A DNA stretch of 64,000 bases from Nymphaea colorata (lineage: Eukaryota; Streptophyta; Magnoliopsida; Nymphaeales; Nymphaeaceae), in contig NC_045144.1 of the NCBI RefSeq assembly GCF_008831285.2, forward strand, positions 3,404,268 to 3,468,267. The letters run 5' to 3'. Position 1 is the stretch's first letter, and each line of letters opens with the position of its first letter. The notes under the pieces were generated by a model. That model was given only the letters and a program-made list of their open reading frames with translations. It was not told where the DNA came from and did not search any database. Position numbers and translations under genes: made by a program. Positions 21,437 to 32,905 of this stretch are shown here, in pieces.

Positions 21437-22979
21437 AAAAAGCAGAGAGGGAAAAAAGAATGAAATGAATTTTGAGTTTTTTTAATATGAAATTTTAATT
21501 GTATTCTTCTTTCAGCTCAGCATCCTCCTTTCTATATCAAAATTAAACAAAGAGAGAAAAAGGATGGTATACCAATAAGAATAACTTATGAGAATTAGTG
21601 GAAGAGCGGCCTGCTGATAGTTTTCATTCATTTGGCTTTTTTTCTAAAAGCAGCCACATAGATGTGTTTGAAATGTTTTAAGAAAATGTTGGTTGTTTAG
21701 TTGTATAAATTAATTTATAACTTGAAAAGGCTACATATTTTTTTATTCTTATAAATCTTGATCTATTGCATTGGACGTTGGTGATTTCTTTATCTTGTAA
21801 GATTGGAAATTCCAGACTTCGAGTGGTTATTTTTACTCACTAAATAAATGGCCCTATTTTTGCGATATAGAAGAGTTTGGACAAAATATAACTATCAATT
21901 TTTAAACTAAAGCAAGTACCTGTTAAGCAGTCAGTGGGCAAAAGAAGGGTTTCTGTTAAGAAACTGAAAATGTGAAGGCACTTTTCAAAATTACAGCAAG
22001 TTATCAAGGACGAAGTGAAAATTTTCTATAATAACCCCGCCAACCACGAAGGTTCTCTCAAAAATTTCCTGCCAAAAGCAGGAAGCCAGGAAGAGAGAGA
22101 GAGAGAGAGAGCATCAGAGCACTGACACGTAGACCTGGGTGGCAGGCCGAGCCACCGCGGGGTACCCAGGACCCAGGCCAGCTGACACAAGCGAACTTGC
22201 CGATTACTAATTTTTTTTTGTCGGTCTTGTTTTTAAAATTATTTTGAGAGCTTGAGATTGATTGAAACTTAGGTACTGATCGTATTTGATGTGTATGAAT
22301 TTAGTTCTTTCTTGCTCTTCTTTTTCGGTGTCCTTCACTCTCAATCGACTGATTGTTTTGATAAGCCTAGCAGTTGTTTCTTGCTTGATCTTTTTCGAGA
22401 AACTCTATTGAAGAATGTTTGAGATTTCTAGGTCCATTGTGCTTCAGGTGACTGGATTTGTGGAAGACCATTCAGTATGCCCATGGATTGGATGTATTCA
22501 TGATTGTTTTGTTCCTTCTCGTTCTCATTTCTTGGACATCAAAAAAATTTTTCCAACTTCGTCTATTTTGGTGTGTAACTCTGGGATTTCTGGTTGGATT
22601 GTTGGTTTCAGTGATAGATTTGCTGGAAGATCGTTCAGTGTGCAATGCATTAGAATTTTCAAATTCTCCTTTGGATTCACACTCTTGAATTCGTTGATGT
22701 TGTCTGTTTTTGTTATAGCTTTGTGCGTTGTTTGTGCCATCTTCCATGGATTGATCACTCAATCACTAGTTCAATATGTTTGTTCAGGAGAGGACCGTTT
22801 GTCCTTGATAACGTCATATCTTGTGATCTGTTCCTTTGACCATTTTGTTTGACAATCTTCTTAGGGCCAGCAGTGAATATCTGCAACTTTCTGCTCTCTC
22901 TATCTCTGAAATTTCTCCCAGCTCACCTTGCTGATTATTTAGTGCCTTATCTCACTTTACAAATAACTTAGTGGGCAAG
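21435..22979. other. No gene identified; contains (GA)n and a GC-richer block
   Basis: (GA)n lies at 22092-22111. It is followed by a short GC-rich block (22115-22200) and pyrimidine-rich sequence that resembles a promoter or 5' leader, but I find no coding exon after it. A 145-codon open stretch at 22415-22852 has no family match and contains an internal near-repeat (GATTTG-TGGAAGA-C-TTCAGT). Confidence 0.5.
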
Positions 22980-23440
22980 AATGTGACAATTCCAAAATGG
23001 CAAGAATGCTACATTTTTAGATAGACCGGAAAATACTTAAGGGGTCAAGAAGAGCAATCTTGCTCTCCATCTTACTCAATGTAAACCTTCTCTATGTTTA
23101 TTTTTCTTTAGTTCTTGTCATAATTGAAGTTTTTTCAAGAATTCATATGGCATCTGTGGGTTTTCCTTGGCATTTTATGAACTTTATAAAATTTGTCTAA
23201 TTGCTAACTCTCTTTTTGGTTTTCCTTAGGGTAAAAAAGGGTGTTTCGGACATTTATTTGTTATGAAATAGAATTAATTCTTGTCGGAAATAATTGAATA
23301 TTGAGCTGTAATCATGGGTAAACTGTCCTTTATTGTTATGGTATGTTAAATGAAATTACTTGGTCACCAGTGTTTAGACAAACACAATGTTCTCATGTGG
23401 CAACTGATTTATTATCTAATAGCTTATGATGCGGACACTT
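22980..23440. repeat. Segmental duplication, copy B
   Basis: Diverged partner of 20336-21086 in the same orientation. It lacks the extra 141-bp unit and has several indels. Confidence 0.75.
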
Positions 23441-25840
23441 TGTTTTTGTTGTCATCATTTTCAATGAATGTGTGAGCAATACCATTTTATGATGGCATTG
23501 CAAGTGGGTTTTTACTGTTTTGGTAAAATATAACTATAATGTTTTGATCCTACCATGACTCACATCGGTCAGGACCATCTAATATCACAATAGGCCCAGT
23601 CCTCTTTGTAGTTGAAAGGTTAACTTCTTTCTTGAAATGGTTGATCCCTCCCTGCACTTGTTGAGCATGCAAAAACCATTTTGAATTCTAATTAGATTGT
23701 TACTTTCTTGTTTCTATTATGAAATCAAGATCACAATTTTTACCACATCTACGTCTCGATACGACGTCCCAACAATCAAATAGATACACCCTTTGCCTGA
23801 CCAGAGAAACAACCTTTGTTCAAGGCATCTTATGGGGCTTTCCTTTTCACATATGAGGGACTCTGGTCATTTCACATTCACAACATCAGTTCCCACTTAC
23901 TCCTCTGCCCTTTCCTAGCCGCTCTTCTTCTCGAACCTCTCCTCCCCGCCCCATCTGGTGGGCACCACGGCCAGCTGCTCCTCCCATCGGCCAGAGTCAT
24001 ACTTGCTCTACTGATTGACCATGCGTTGAGTTGGAACGACCAAGTTCACCATCGACAAGATGACTTCCCAGCCTTTGATCAGCTTGGCATTTTAGTGGTG
24101 GTTGATTTGCATCCCAACCTTTGCTCTTAACACTTTCTTGTTAAACAAAAGTGCCTCTTTGGTTCTTGGTCCATATTTATCAGCTTATCAAGTAATATTA
24201 CTAACCCAAATCATGTGCTTTTCTTGGAGAGAAAATAATTAATTTCAGACCATCACATTTCAAACATTTGTGAATAGTTTGCCAAAGAAACGGTACCAAA
24301 TTGGTCAATCTCCATGAGAATTGGAAAGGAATGAATATTAAAAGTAATTGGAAAATGATAATATAAAACAAGAATTGCACTATTTAGAATGAAGTAATTT
24401 TCATCTCAGATGTATATATATGTTTTTCCTATTTTGTAATTTTTTTAATTAAGACAGGTGTGTTCCTCCTAGATGCACCCATAATCATTAATTTTGGTCT
24501 TCTTATTTTCAACCATTGCTTAGTACTAAATTGTAGCATCAAAATGACAAAAGAGGGGCTTGGCCCAGCCCAGTTAAATTTTAATCAAAAAATATATCAC
24601 AAAAATATTATATATATGCATTTATTTATTTAAAATTAATTAAAAATTGTCGAGCCTGGCCAAGCCGGGTTCCCACTTTTATCTAGACATAATGTGTGTG
24701 CCATTATTGCATTTTACTTCTTGATTTTGTTACATTACTTGGCGGTTGATTTCTAGAATAAATCTATGTTGTTATCCCCGCCTATTTGATTGTCACATCG
24801 AGATTCGGTGTTTTTGAAGCGGACGCTGTGTCAAAACAATAATTTGATCAAGACCGTATGTTACTATGTTCTTGCTTTTTCAGTACCGAAAGGAAAGCTT
24901 GAATTTTGGACGACAAAGCCTTGCTTCGAATTGCTTTTGGTGATTTTTCAGATGCTGCCTATTGAAAAGTGAGCTTATTTTTATTGAAAAAAATGTGATA
25001 AACCATGTGCTTTAATACAAGAATATGTTGTTACGGCCGCAAAATCATCTGCAAATATGATTGAACAAACCAGCAGACTTCATATATACGTCATCCATCC
25101 TCTACATATATGACAATAAAACAAACCTCATTTAAGGCTGGATTTTACTCTGAACGTGTCATACTAACGTCCGAGCCTAGCAAGAAGTTGAAATATGTTT
25201 ATATTGACCAATCTGTAACGTGTCCGAACCGCTAGGCAGATGGAAGTTGAAAAGGAACGTTAGACCCAGAATGATTGGAATGCAGAGATTGATTTACAGG
25301 AGACCAGCAATTGTGGAGTAACTTGAAGACAACCAGCTGGTGATTGACTTAGAAGATAGAGCAGGAGATGGAGAATCAATTGATAACAAAAAGAATCGAA
25401 GGAGAGAACCGTGAGTCCTCATCAGGTTTGATTCTTTCTCCACCATTAAAAAATAATTTTCAAAATTCTTGTTGTTTGGATGGAATGAAAACTAGGAAAG
25501 AAATGACTGGTTTGGAAAGGTTCACAGTGAGGACGAACTCAGGGTAGTTTTTAGAAGGGGAGAACGGAAACTGGGTGGAAGAGTGATGGCTGCAAGCAGA
25601 TGGGATCCAAGATGCTCCTTTTCGATTGAGAATATGGGAGTGCCAATCTGGATTAGGGTTCCTTAATTGCCAGTATTTTTATGGAATCGATGCACATTCC
25701 AAGCTATTGCCAGAGCTCTATAGGGAGAACCGATGGAAGAGGGAGGAATTGTTCTTCAAGAAATCAACTATGTCAGTAATATTAAATTTTCCTCCCATTG
25801 CAAAGCCAATATATACTCATATGACAAGTCGGTGTAGATG
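23441..25840. other. No gene identified
   Basis: AT-rich, with a GC-richer island at 23880-24070 that leaves an open 104-codon stretch (23816-24130) without homology I recognise. The rest shows no domain, RNA gene or clear repeat end. Confidence 0.5.
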
Positions 25841-25841
25841 A

Positions 25842-26945
25842 TTATGTTTCCTCCCTAATAGACCCAAATTCTGTTTCCTCCCTCTTTCCTCCGCTGGAGA
25901 AGCTCTTTTGCCGTCCTAAATCAGAGAAGAAACCAAAGCCTTTGAATAGAAGCAAATATGACTGCCTGAGTTTGTGATTCAGTGAAGGGTTGAGAGAACC
26001 TGCTGTCGAGCTGAACCTGTAGGCTGAGAACAGGAGCTGCCAAGAGGAGATTTGCAATGGGCTCGTCACTGACATCCGCAGCAGAGAAATTTAGTTGAGC
26101 CTGAGAAATTCCGGTGATAGGGGTCGCTGCCGGAGTACAAGAAGAATCTGGCGAGAAAGGCGCCCTCCCCTGACTTCCATTCCCGCCGTTCTCTGGAATA
26201 ATTTGCTGGAGACAAAGGTGTATCAAGCAGCAGAGAGGAAGGCCAGCACTGATTCTTCAGGTGATTCTAGATGTCGAGCATAAGATTATTCCAATTCCAG
26301 GTGTCTGAAGGACAAAAGCTTGGATTTTTTTGGAATTAACGGAAGCGAGCAGTCGATTTCTCTCTCTCGTTTTGCTCTGATAACATGAGAAAACTTATTC
26401 AGAGGAAGAGAAAAAGATAAAGCTGGAGAGAACTTGTTTTTATTGATTCCTTTGAACAACATATATGTAGTACAAAAAAAAGTTATCGCTTACAAGATTT
26501 TTGGTATACAAGATCATGATAATACACAATTTCATGAAAAATTGAGAGTACTAAAAAAATATTTCTCACTTACATTTACATGATCCACAATTTTTGGAGT
26601 GGATGAAGGATTATAAAAGGGAAGGTTATAATGGAACAAATCTGCCATGTCTCACTTTTAAGTAATTTCAGTTGATATCAAGATCCTCAACGTCTTCAGA
26701 AATATTCTTATTTTGAATATCCGTAAAACCACGTTTTGCTGATTTAATCTTATCATTTCTATCAAAATCCATTAACCACCTAAAAATGTAATCTTCATAA
26801 CAATAACAGATCTTGATAAGAGATCTGATCCCTTTTTTCTTGACACTTTGTTTATCATGCTGGATTTGTGAGATTATCTTACCTAAAATGGTTTGCCCTG
26901 CACTCTATATATTGAGAGTCCATCTTCTCTCAAGAACATCAAAGA
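25842..26945 (-). mobile_element. Likely minus-strand copia remnant: leader, PBS and LTR
   Basis: Read on the minus strand, a sequence ending ttttctca is followed by TGTTATCAGAGC at about 26370-26385. This differs at one base from the copia initiator-tRNA-Met PBS TGGTATCAGAGC. Sequence to the right (to about 26945) would be the 5' LTR, and sequence to the left its leader. An open minus-strand stretch at 25921-26226 is Ser/Ala/Gln-rich, as copia leaders or Gag N-termini can be. No Gag core, RT or integrase remains. The outer boundary is uncertain. Confidence 0.45.
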
Positions 26946-27224
26946 ATAAGTAAAGAGAGAGCTCGACAGCAACTTAGTAGATGAGCAAAACCAACAGGCC
27001 TCAATGATTAGCAGCAAGGACTGTTCCAACTAGATGAACAAGGCCCCCTTAGAGATGTGAGAGAGAAGGTCTGAGGGGAGAGCAGGCTAGGGCATCGCGT
27101 GGGGAAGGGAAAGGTTGGAGGGGAACCACCGGCGCTCGCCGGGGGGATGGAAATCGAAGGAGAGAAGCTCTGAGGGGAGAAGATTAGGGCATTGAGTGGG
27201 GAAGGGAAAGCTCGCTGGGGAGAT

Positions 27225-28946
27225 GGGAATCGGCAGACATATGGATCTCAACAATAGGGGTGAGTTTCCAGACCTGGGGAGCATGGATGGAGCAACCCAA
27301 AGGAGTGATGCAAAGTGCGACAACTCCAACCTGCACGGAATGGAAGAAGATAGCGGTGACAAGGATATGCAGCAGGGCGAAGGTGATGCTCCAACCACCC
27401 CTCAAACGAGGAAGTTAAAAGGGTGGGGAGGTGTTGTTGCTGGTAGCCAGGAGTCGGATTTTCAGGAGTGCCCGGCGGCCACTGTGGACAGATCTGGGGA
27501 TGAACCCACGGTGGTCTTCCCTGCTGAGGCGTACCAGAAAATGGAGGAGCAATATTGGTTTGCCGAAGTAGCTCGCTTTTACGGAGGTAGAATGAGCACT
27601 GGCATGGACTACAGGTATGTTTTCTAGGCCTTGCGTAAGCTTTTTGATTAATGTAAACTGTCCAACATTTTCTGTTATTTGGAGTGGGAGATTCTTGGTG
27701 TGGGTGAGTTCTGAGGAAGAGCTCAGTGAGGTAATGTACAGAAAATGGGTAGTTGGGGGTCGACTTCTGATTACTAATCGTTGGAAGCCAGGTACAGAAC
27801 TATGCCTGAATGAAAAGGAATCGATCCCTTTGTGGATTCGTCTTCCTCAACTTCCAGTTTTCTTTAGGAATTCGTATAGCTTTAAAGCTATTGCTAGGGG
27901 GATGGGTGCCTCCTTCATTAGAGCAGATGAATACACGATGCACAGGGACAAACTAGGTTTTCGCTCGGGTGTGCATGGATGTTCCACTTGATTTTAGACT
28001 GTTGCCCAAAATCATCATTGAAGCCAAGGGAAACAGGATATCTCAAGAAGTGTTATACGAATCTAGGGTTCGTTACTGCTGTGTTTGTGGCACTACTTCA
28101 CACTACGAGGATGCATGTAAGAATAAGGGTATAGCAGAAATGTCAGGCGCTGAGGAGAAAGTTTGGAGTAAAGTTCTGGTCATTAAGAAACAAAGAGGTG
28201 GGATGCAGAAAAATGACTATGGGAGAAGGGACACACAAGGAAACAGATTTGCCTCACTTGGGAGTCAGCTTGAGAATGATGCAGGGAATAGTAATAAGAC
28301 TGACCCAGGTCTGAGAAGTAGGCTGGCTCTTGATATTGGAGATGGGGGCTTAAAGCAGAAAAAGGTAGAGAGAGTGGGTTGCCAGGTGAGGAAAAACGTT
28401 AATAAAGGAGGGACGACATGGGGGAGGGACTCTTCACAGAGCATGCCAGAGGAAGGAAACACTGAAAATGCTGATGAAGGGATTCCCAACCCCTTCCTTT
28501 GTCTACAACATACCGCCATAACAGCCTGGATGATCATGTACCTCCAATCAAATTCATGTTCGCAGCTGGGGGCTAAGGATTCTTACTTCGGCAAGGAGAA
28601 GAATGATAGTTTGAATATGAAGGAGGGCACTGATCAGGGTTCTGACCTTGTGAGCAGCCACATCGAAGTAGTTGATGCTAGGCAGAGGGGGACGAGAAAA
28701 TCAACCAGGTTTGCCAGCAAGGGCAACAAAGGTCGCCCACCAGCCACTGTGATTAGTTTGGAAGATGCAATTGTTCACCGATATAATGGGTCCAAGAAGC
28801 GGAAAAAGGTGGTTGACAATATGAATCAGGCACTTATAAACCTTCCGAATGTGGAAGATAATGAAGAGAATGCTAGTGGCAGGGCTCTCAGAATTGAGGG
28901 AGCAAGGGTAGAGGCTATCAGCATTTTAAATCATGAAAGTATTTAG
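27225..28946 (+). pseudogene. LINE ORF1: DUF4283 and CCHC zinc-knuckle protein
   Basis: Three successive frames are needed: from the leader to 27627, 27617-27991, and 27969-28946. The middle frame holds the DUF4283-type region (GGRLLITNRWKPG, IPLWIRLPQLP, YSFKAIARGMG). The third begins with the linker (PLDFRLLPKIIIEAKGN) and a zinc knuckle CCVCGTTSHYEDAC at about 28077-28118, then a long basic, low-complexity tail. This order is typical of ORF1 of plant L1-type LINEs, an RNA-binding protein of the retrotransposition complex. The start codon is uncertain; ATG 27225 (MGIGRHMDLNN) is a reasonable choice. Two frameshifts inactivate it. Confidence 0.8.
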
Positions 28947-30200
28947 CTGGTACCTTAGAGGCCTTGCGAAGAGCCTGCAAAGCAAGAATTAAGTCTGATT
29001 CTCAATAAGTTTAATCCTTTTGTTGGGTTTGTTCTTGATTCGATGATTACCAATCATAGGATGAAGATAATTATGGAAAGATACCACAACTATAGATTTG
29101 TGTCTAACGTTGAAGGTACTGACGGTGTGGTGAGAATATTATGTGTTTGGAAAGAGGAGGAAATGGAAGCTACTTCTCTGGTTGTTGATCATAATTGGCT
29201 TGGTGTTTCTTTTCGTAGACTGGCAAATGACAAAGTCTTTGTAGTTTTTGGTGTGTACCTGCTTCCTAGGTTTGGGGAAAGGCTGCAAAGCCTTTACAAA
29301 CTAGAGGCCCTTGTTTCTAGAGTCGAAGGACCGGTTATGTTAATTGATGATTTCAATGTCATGCTCCACAGCCGAAATAACTCGGGTTCTGCTCCATTAC
29401 TTGCTTCCTACCTATTTTTAGTCGCTTTGTTTATGCTTGCAGGTTAAAGGAGGTTGAAGATAGTAACAAGAGGTTTACATGGTCGAACCATAGACAAAGG
29501 CAAGACTTAGTGCAGTGTAAGCTGGATTGGTGCATGGTTAACAATGACTGGAAAACTGGTTTTGATGGAGAAGGCAGGCTTAACGTCTAGACATCAACCA
29601 CATCCGATCATAGTGTACTTCTATATCAGTCCAAGGACATTAATGATGATACATGGGGTCAGAAGCCGTTTAGATTCTTTAAGCCTTGGTTGATGGACAA
29701 GGAAGGTAAGGTAGTGATGCTTCAAGCTTGGAGAGGTGAGGCTCGGGGGTGCCCAATGATGCGCCTCCTTCTTAAGCTTAATCACCTGCGTCAGGCTCTT
29801 CTACATTGGAACGGACATTCTTTTGGTAATCTTAGTGACAACATCACCACCCTTCAAAGCCGGCTAGAGGAATGCAGGGAGCATATGGAACAAGGGGTGG
29901 AAGGTGCGATTGATGAGGAACACAGAGTGAGGAAGCAACTATCTCAGGCCCTTCTCATGGAAGAGGTAATGTGGAAACAAAGATCGCGTATTCGTTGGCT
30001 TGCAGAGGGGGATAAGAACACCTCCTTTTTTCATGAGATGGCTAAGTCTAGGCAAGCTAAACGAAAGTTTAGAAGTATAGAGTATGATGGCACTGAATAT
30101 GTACAGAGTAGACAGATTCTTGAAGTGTGCACTGCTTATTTTCGCAAGGTGTTATATACAGATGAAGTGCAAGGAATGTTATTTGAGGGTGCAGATAGTA
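28947..30200 (+). pseudogene. LINE ORF2: endonuclease and linker, truncated before RT
   Basis: The apurinic-like endonuclease is readable as MKIIMERYHNYRF, VFGVYLLPRFGER and LIDDFNV (the usual form is GDFN, so one Gly is replaced) at 29043-29447. After a frame shift come RFTWSNHR, KLDWCMVN (about 29470-29545) and a stop near 29588, then TSDHSVLL. The last frame (29690-30250) holds the linker with KPFRFFKPW, KQRSRIRWLAEGDKNTSFFH and the pre-RT segment RKVLYTD. The reverse transcriptase motifs that should follow within about 100 residues are absent. Confidence 0.8.
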
Positions 30201-30247
30201 TACCTATAGGAACCTCACACCACTTCAGCACACACTTGACCCACTTG

Positions 30248-31070
30248 TAGGGCTATATAGGAGCCAAGTCAAAATTAAGCTCGTTCAGCTTGTCTCGAGC
30301 TCGTGTTTAGCAATACAAGGTCAGCTTGAACTCAATTCGATAGACCAAGCCACACCTTGAGCATGACTCTTTTAAGGTCGCTTACCAACTCCCCATTTGA
30401 CCTAATTTCTTTCTTTGGTTTTAAGCTCTATCACCTGAGCGCGGGGTGCGGGTGCGGTTGCCGATGCTGGTGTGGGTGCCGGAGGAGCACATTATAAAAA
30501 ATTTAAGTGCGGCGGTGCGGTAAGGGTATTTTATTATTATTATTTTTATTAATTTATTATATATATAACAGAATAAGCATGCATGTATTAGTGTCGTCCG
30601 ACGAAGGAGTTCTGTACTTGATAGACTCTGTTTTATACTGTTTGTGACCGATTCGGTACACCGATCCATGTTGAATACCGAAAGAGGGTTGTTTGAATTG
30701 GGAAGGGTGGTTCACCACTGTTTTTTTTGTTGCTCATGGGAAACTCTCTGAGTTCCGTGAAAGGTTTTGTCGGTACGAACAAACAAAGAAAAAGGGAACT
30801 AAACTCAGGCAAAAATTGGGCTGGAGCTTAGCCGGACAATATTTAAAAAAAAATAAAGAAAAATCAATTTGAACATGAGTAGGAACAGCCAGATTAGAAT
30901 TTGCTGTTTATTGTCATGATGATATTGAAAATTATCTTTTACACGTTATCATATTGATCTTGATCTTACTCAAGTTTATGTAAATGGAGCTTGCCAAGCT
31001 CGAACTCTACTCGTTTACTTAACTTTAACCCAGACACGACTCATTTATTAGATGAGTCGAGCTCGATCTG
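30248..31070. repeat. GAGCTCG-rich hAT-like non-autonomous element, decayed
   Basis: Begins TAGGGCTATATAGGAGCCAAG, close to the TAGGGCTGCACA..GAGCC terminus of the clearer element at 62686. It has clusters of AGCTCG/CTCGAG words at 30285-30345 and 30985-31070. No right terminus or target duplication is recognisable. The GC-rich block at 30430-30520 lies inside it. Confidence 0.4.
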
Positions 31071-31293
31071 AGTTTAACTAAGAGACGTCAGAGTGAACCA
31101 GAGTTGGCTCAAATCATCAAGCATCCATAATACTGTGGTGGCGTCCTGCTATGGAGTAATTGAATATCCCATATGTCACAGAAGAAGATACATCATGCCA
31201 TGGATTGTCCAAGAAATGCTGCAATACTTCATGCAGTGAACAAATAATACCATCTAAACTGAGAAGGAAAGCATCAAATAGCTGACTGGTTAT

Positions 31294-31420
31294 ATGCGCC
31301 ATACTGGTGCACAAATTTTCATGTGCAAGTATGGTTAATGATGACTAAAATACCCTTAATTCACACTGAAAAAAACTTTTGTAAAGAAGAAAAAAATGGA
31401 AATGAAAAAAGTAAAAAGAC
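31294..31420 (+). repeat. Left arm of a 4.2-kb-spaced inverted repeat
   Basis: TGGTGCACAAATTTTCATGT and the following 100 bases match the reverse complement of 35385-35505 with several mismatches. Shared words include taatg-gactaaaatacc and aagtaaaaag-ctata. Confidence 0.65.
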
Positions 31421-31800
31421 TATAGATCACATTTCTTTTTTTAACAAATGACCAAAATGTCCTTCCATCGTTTACCATGTAACGTAATTTTCTCTCTCAA
31501 ATGGCAGTCATTGGGGCAGCGAGTTTGGTATTTTTGTCTAAGAAAAAGGTACCCAACCCTTAGGTGCTGGACCCATAAGGATGCTCCTAGGGGCAGAGAA
31601 AAGGGGGGCCTGCATGGGGCCATTGCCCTACTTCAATTTTTTGAAAAAAAAAAATTATATGTAAATTTAAAAAAAAAATCACTTCTTCTATATAAAAATT
31701 TTGGAAAATGGTATTTTGGTCCCAGTCAAAATTTAGAAACTTTAATTCAGACCCCCCTCATGAAAAAATTTTGGATAAGCCCCTAGATGCTCCTATGTTA
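31421..31800. other. No gene; repeat-like A-rich stretch
   Basis: The sequence 'ggggcctgcatggggccattgccctacttcaatttttt' and the phrase 'tttggataagcccctag' look like the remains of a dispersed repeat. I cannot name the family and see no coding content. Confidence 0.35.
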
Positions 31801-32345
31801 AGCTTGCTTTGATTAACATGATAGTCAGGAGAGCTTAATGGTTTTTGTAAGCCCATCTGCAATCTGTTCTTTGGATGATGTACGTCTCACTACAATAGTA
31901 CCTTGAGCAACTTTGTCCTTAACAAAATGAACATCCACTTCAATGTGCTGCCTTCTATTATGAAAAAGTTGGAATGTCTGCTATGTTTTTTTGTTCTTAT
32001 TCCAAGTTCAACTATAGATATGTCTACCACGTTGCATCTTCTGCTATGTTGGCCACTGCATGACATTCGATCGGCCTCTATGCTACAATGAGAAACAACT
32101 TGCTGTTTTTTTTTAACTTTCTGCAACAAGATTTGGTCCCAAGAAAGCTGCATAAATGTTGACCATCGATCGATCATTTGGGCATTCAGCACCGTTTGCA
32201 TCGCCATATATATGAACTTCTTTGTTCTTGGGTGGTTTGAACTTTGAAGATTAGACCATAGTGAATGGTAGCTTTTAAGAATCCTAATATTCTCTTGACA
32301 GCTCCCCATTGAGATTCCATAGGATCCGAAATAAATTGGCAGAAC
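31801..32345 (-). pseudogene. Copia RNase H fragment, minus strand
   Basis: On the minus strand the reading runs from about 32345 to 31830. It gives a DRRST-like segment (DRWSTFM), SWDQILLQKVKKKQQVVSH, CSIEAD (usually S.AEAEYR), LELGIRTKKHSRHSN, then IEVD-HFVKDKVAQGTIVV and the terminal RTSSKEQIADGLTK. These are the C-terminal RNase H blocks of copia Pol in order, with at least two frame breaks. No RT lies upstream. It is the 3' scrap of an element oriented opposite to the one at 15613. Confidence 0.72.
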
Positions 32346-32619
32346 CTTGTAATTACCCAAAAATTTTCAAGTTTCGTATATATCTAGCATTTTCACAATT
32401 ATTTTCAACAATTTTGGGTCTCAAATACTTCAATTTATCGCAGTTCTGATCCAATTACCCTCTAATTTGGTTATTGACTATATTTTCGAACTCATCTGAA
32501 TTTAAATCTAAACTTCCAACCCAAGCCCGACTCAATCTAGGATGATAATTCATGACAAATCTAGATCTAAACCCCATCCAAAATCCCAAGTCAAGATCCG
32601 AAAACAAGCCCGAGATAAA

Positions 32620-32905
32620 TGTTAGATTATGCATTTTGGATATCAGATTTTGGATTTCATACTTTAGATTTTGGATCCTGGATCCTAGGTATTGGATATC
32701 AGATCTTGGTTTATAGATCTTAGATTTTGGATTTTAGATTTTGGATATCATATTTTGGATCTGAAGCATTAGATTATGGATTTTGTATCTCCAATTTTGG
32801 ATATTGAATTTTGATCTCAAACCTTGGACTTTGGATAGTTGATCTCAAACCTTGAAATTTAAAACAAGAATATCTCAGATCTTGATCTTAGTTTTTGTAT
32901 TCAGA
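32620..32905. repeat. Degenerate TTGGAT(A/T)T-type tandem array
   Basis: About 285 bases built from irregular variants of gattttggatatca-g (for example ttttggatatcagattttgg, the ttggatcctggatcctagg segment, the attttagattttggatatc segment). The period is loose, roughly 14-16 bases. It is not a simple microsatellite and not coding. Confidence 0.7.

Larger units (their letters stand above)
27060..30247 (+). mobile_element. Plant LINE (L1-type) with ORF1 and 5' half of ORF2, RT missing
   Basis: A G/A-rich leader with a duplicated segment around gaggggaga...gtggggaagggaaag (27070 and 27165) precedes ORF1 (DUF4283 plus zinc knuckle) and ORF2 (endonuclease, then linker). Homology stops at about 30200, before the reverse transcriptase domain. 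Sequence resembling a hAT terminus begins at 30248. Loss of the 3' half is the opposite of the usual 5' truncation of LINEs. Confidence 0.82.

Noticed and set aside
22415-22852. 145-codon frame
   Set aside because: Translation has no recognisable domain and overlaps frames on both strands; not called.
23816-24130. 104-codon frame in a GC-richer island
   Set aside because: No motif I recognise and no splice context; composition alone keeps it open.
25921-26226. Minus-strand frame as an independent gene
   Set aside because: Better explained as leader or Gag N-terminus of a copia remnant, next to a PBS-like site.
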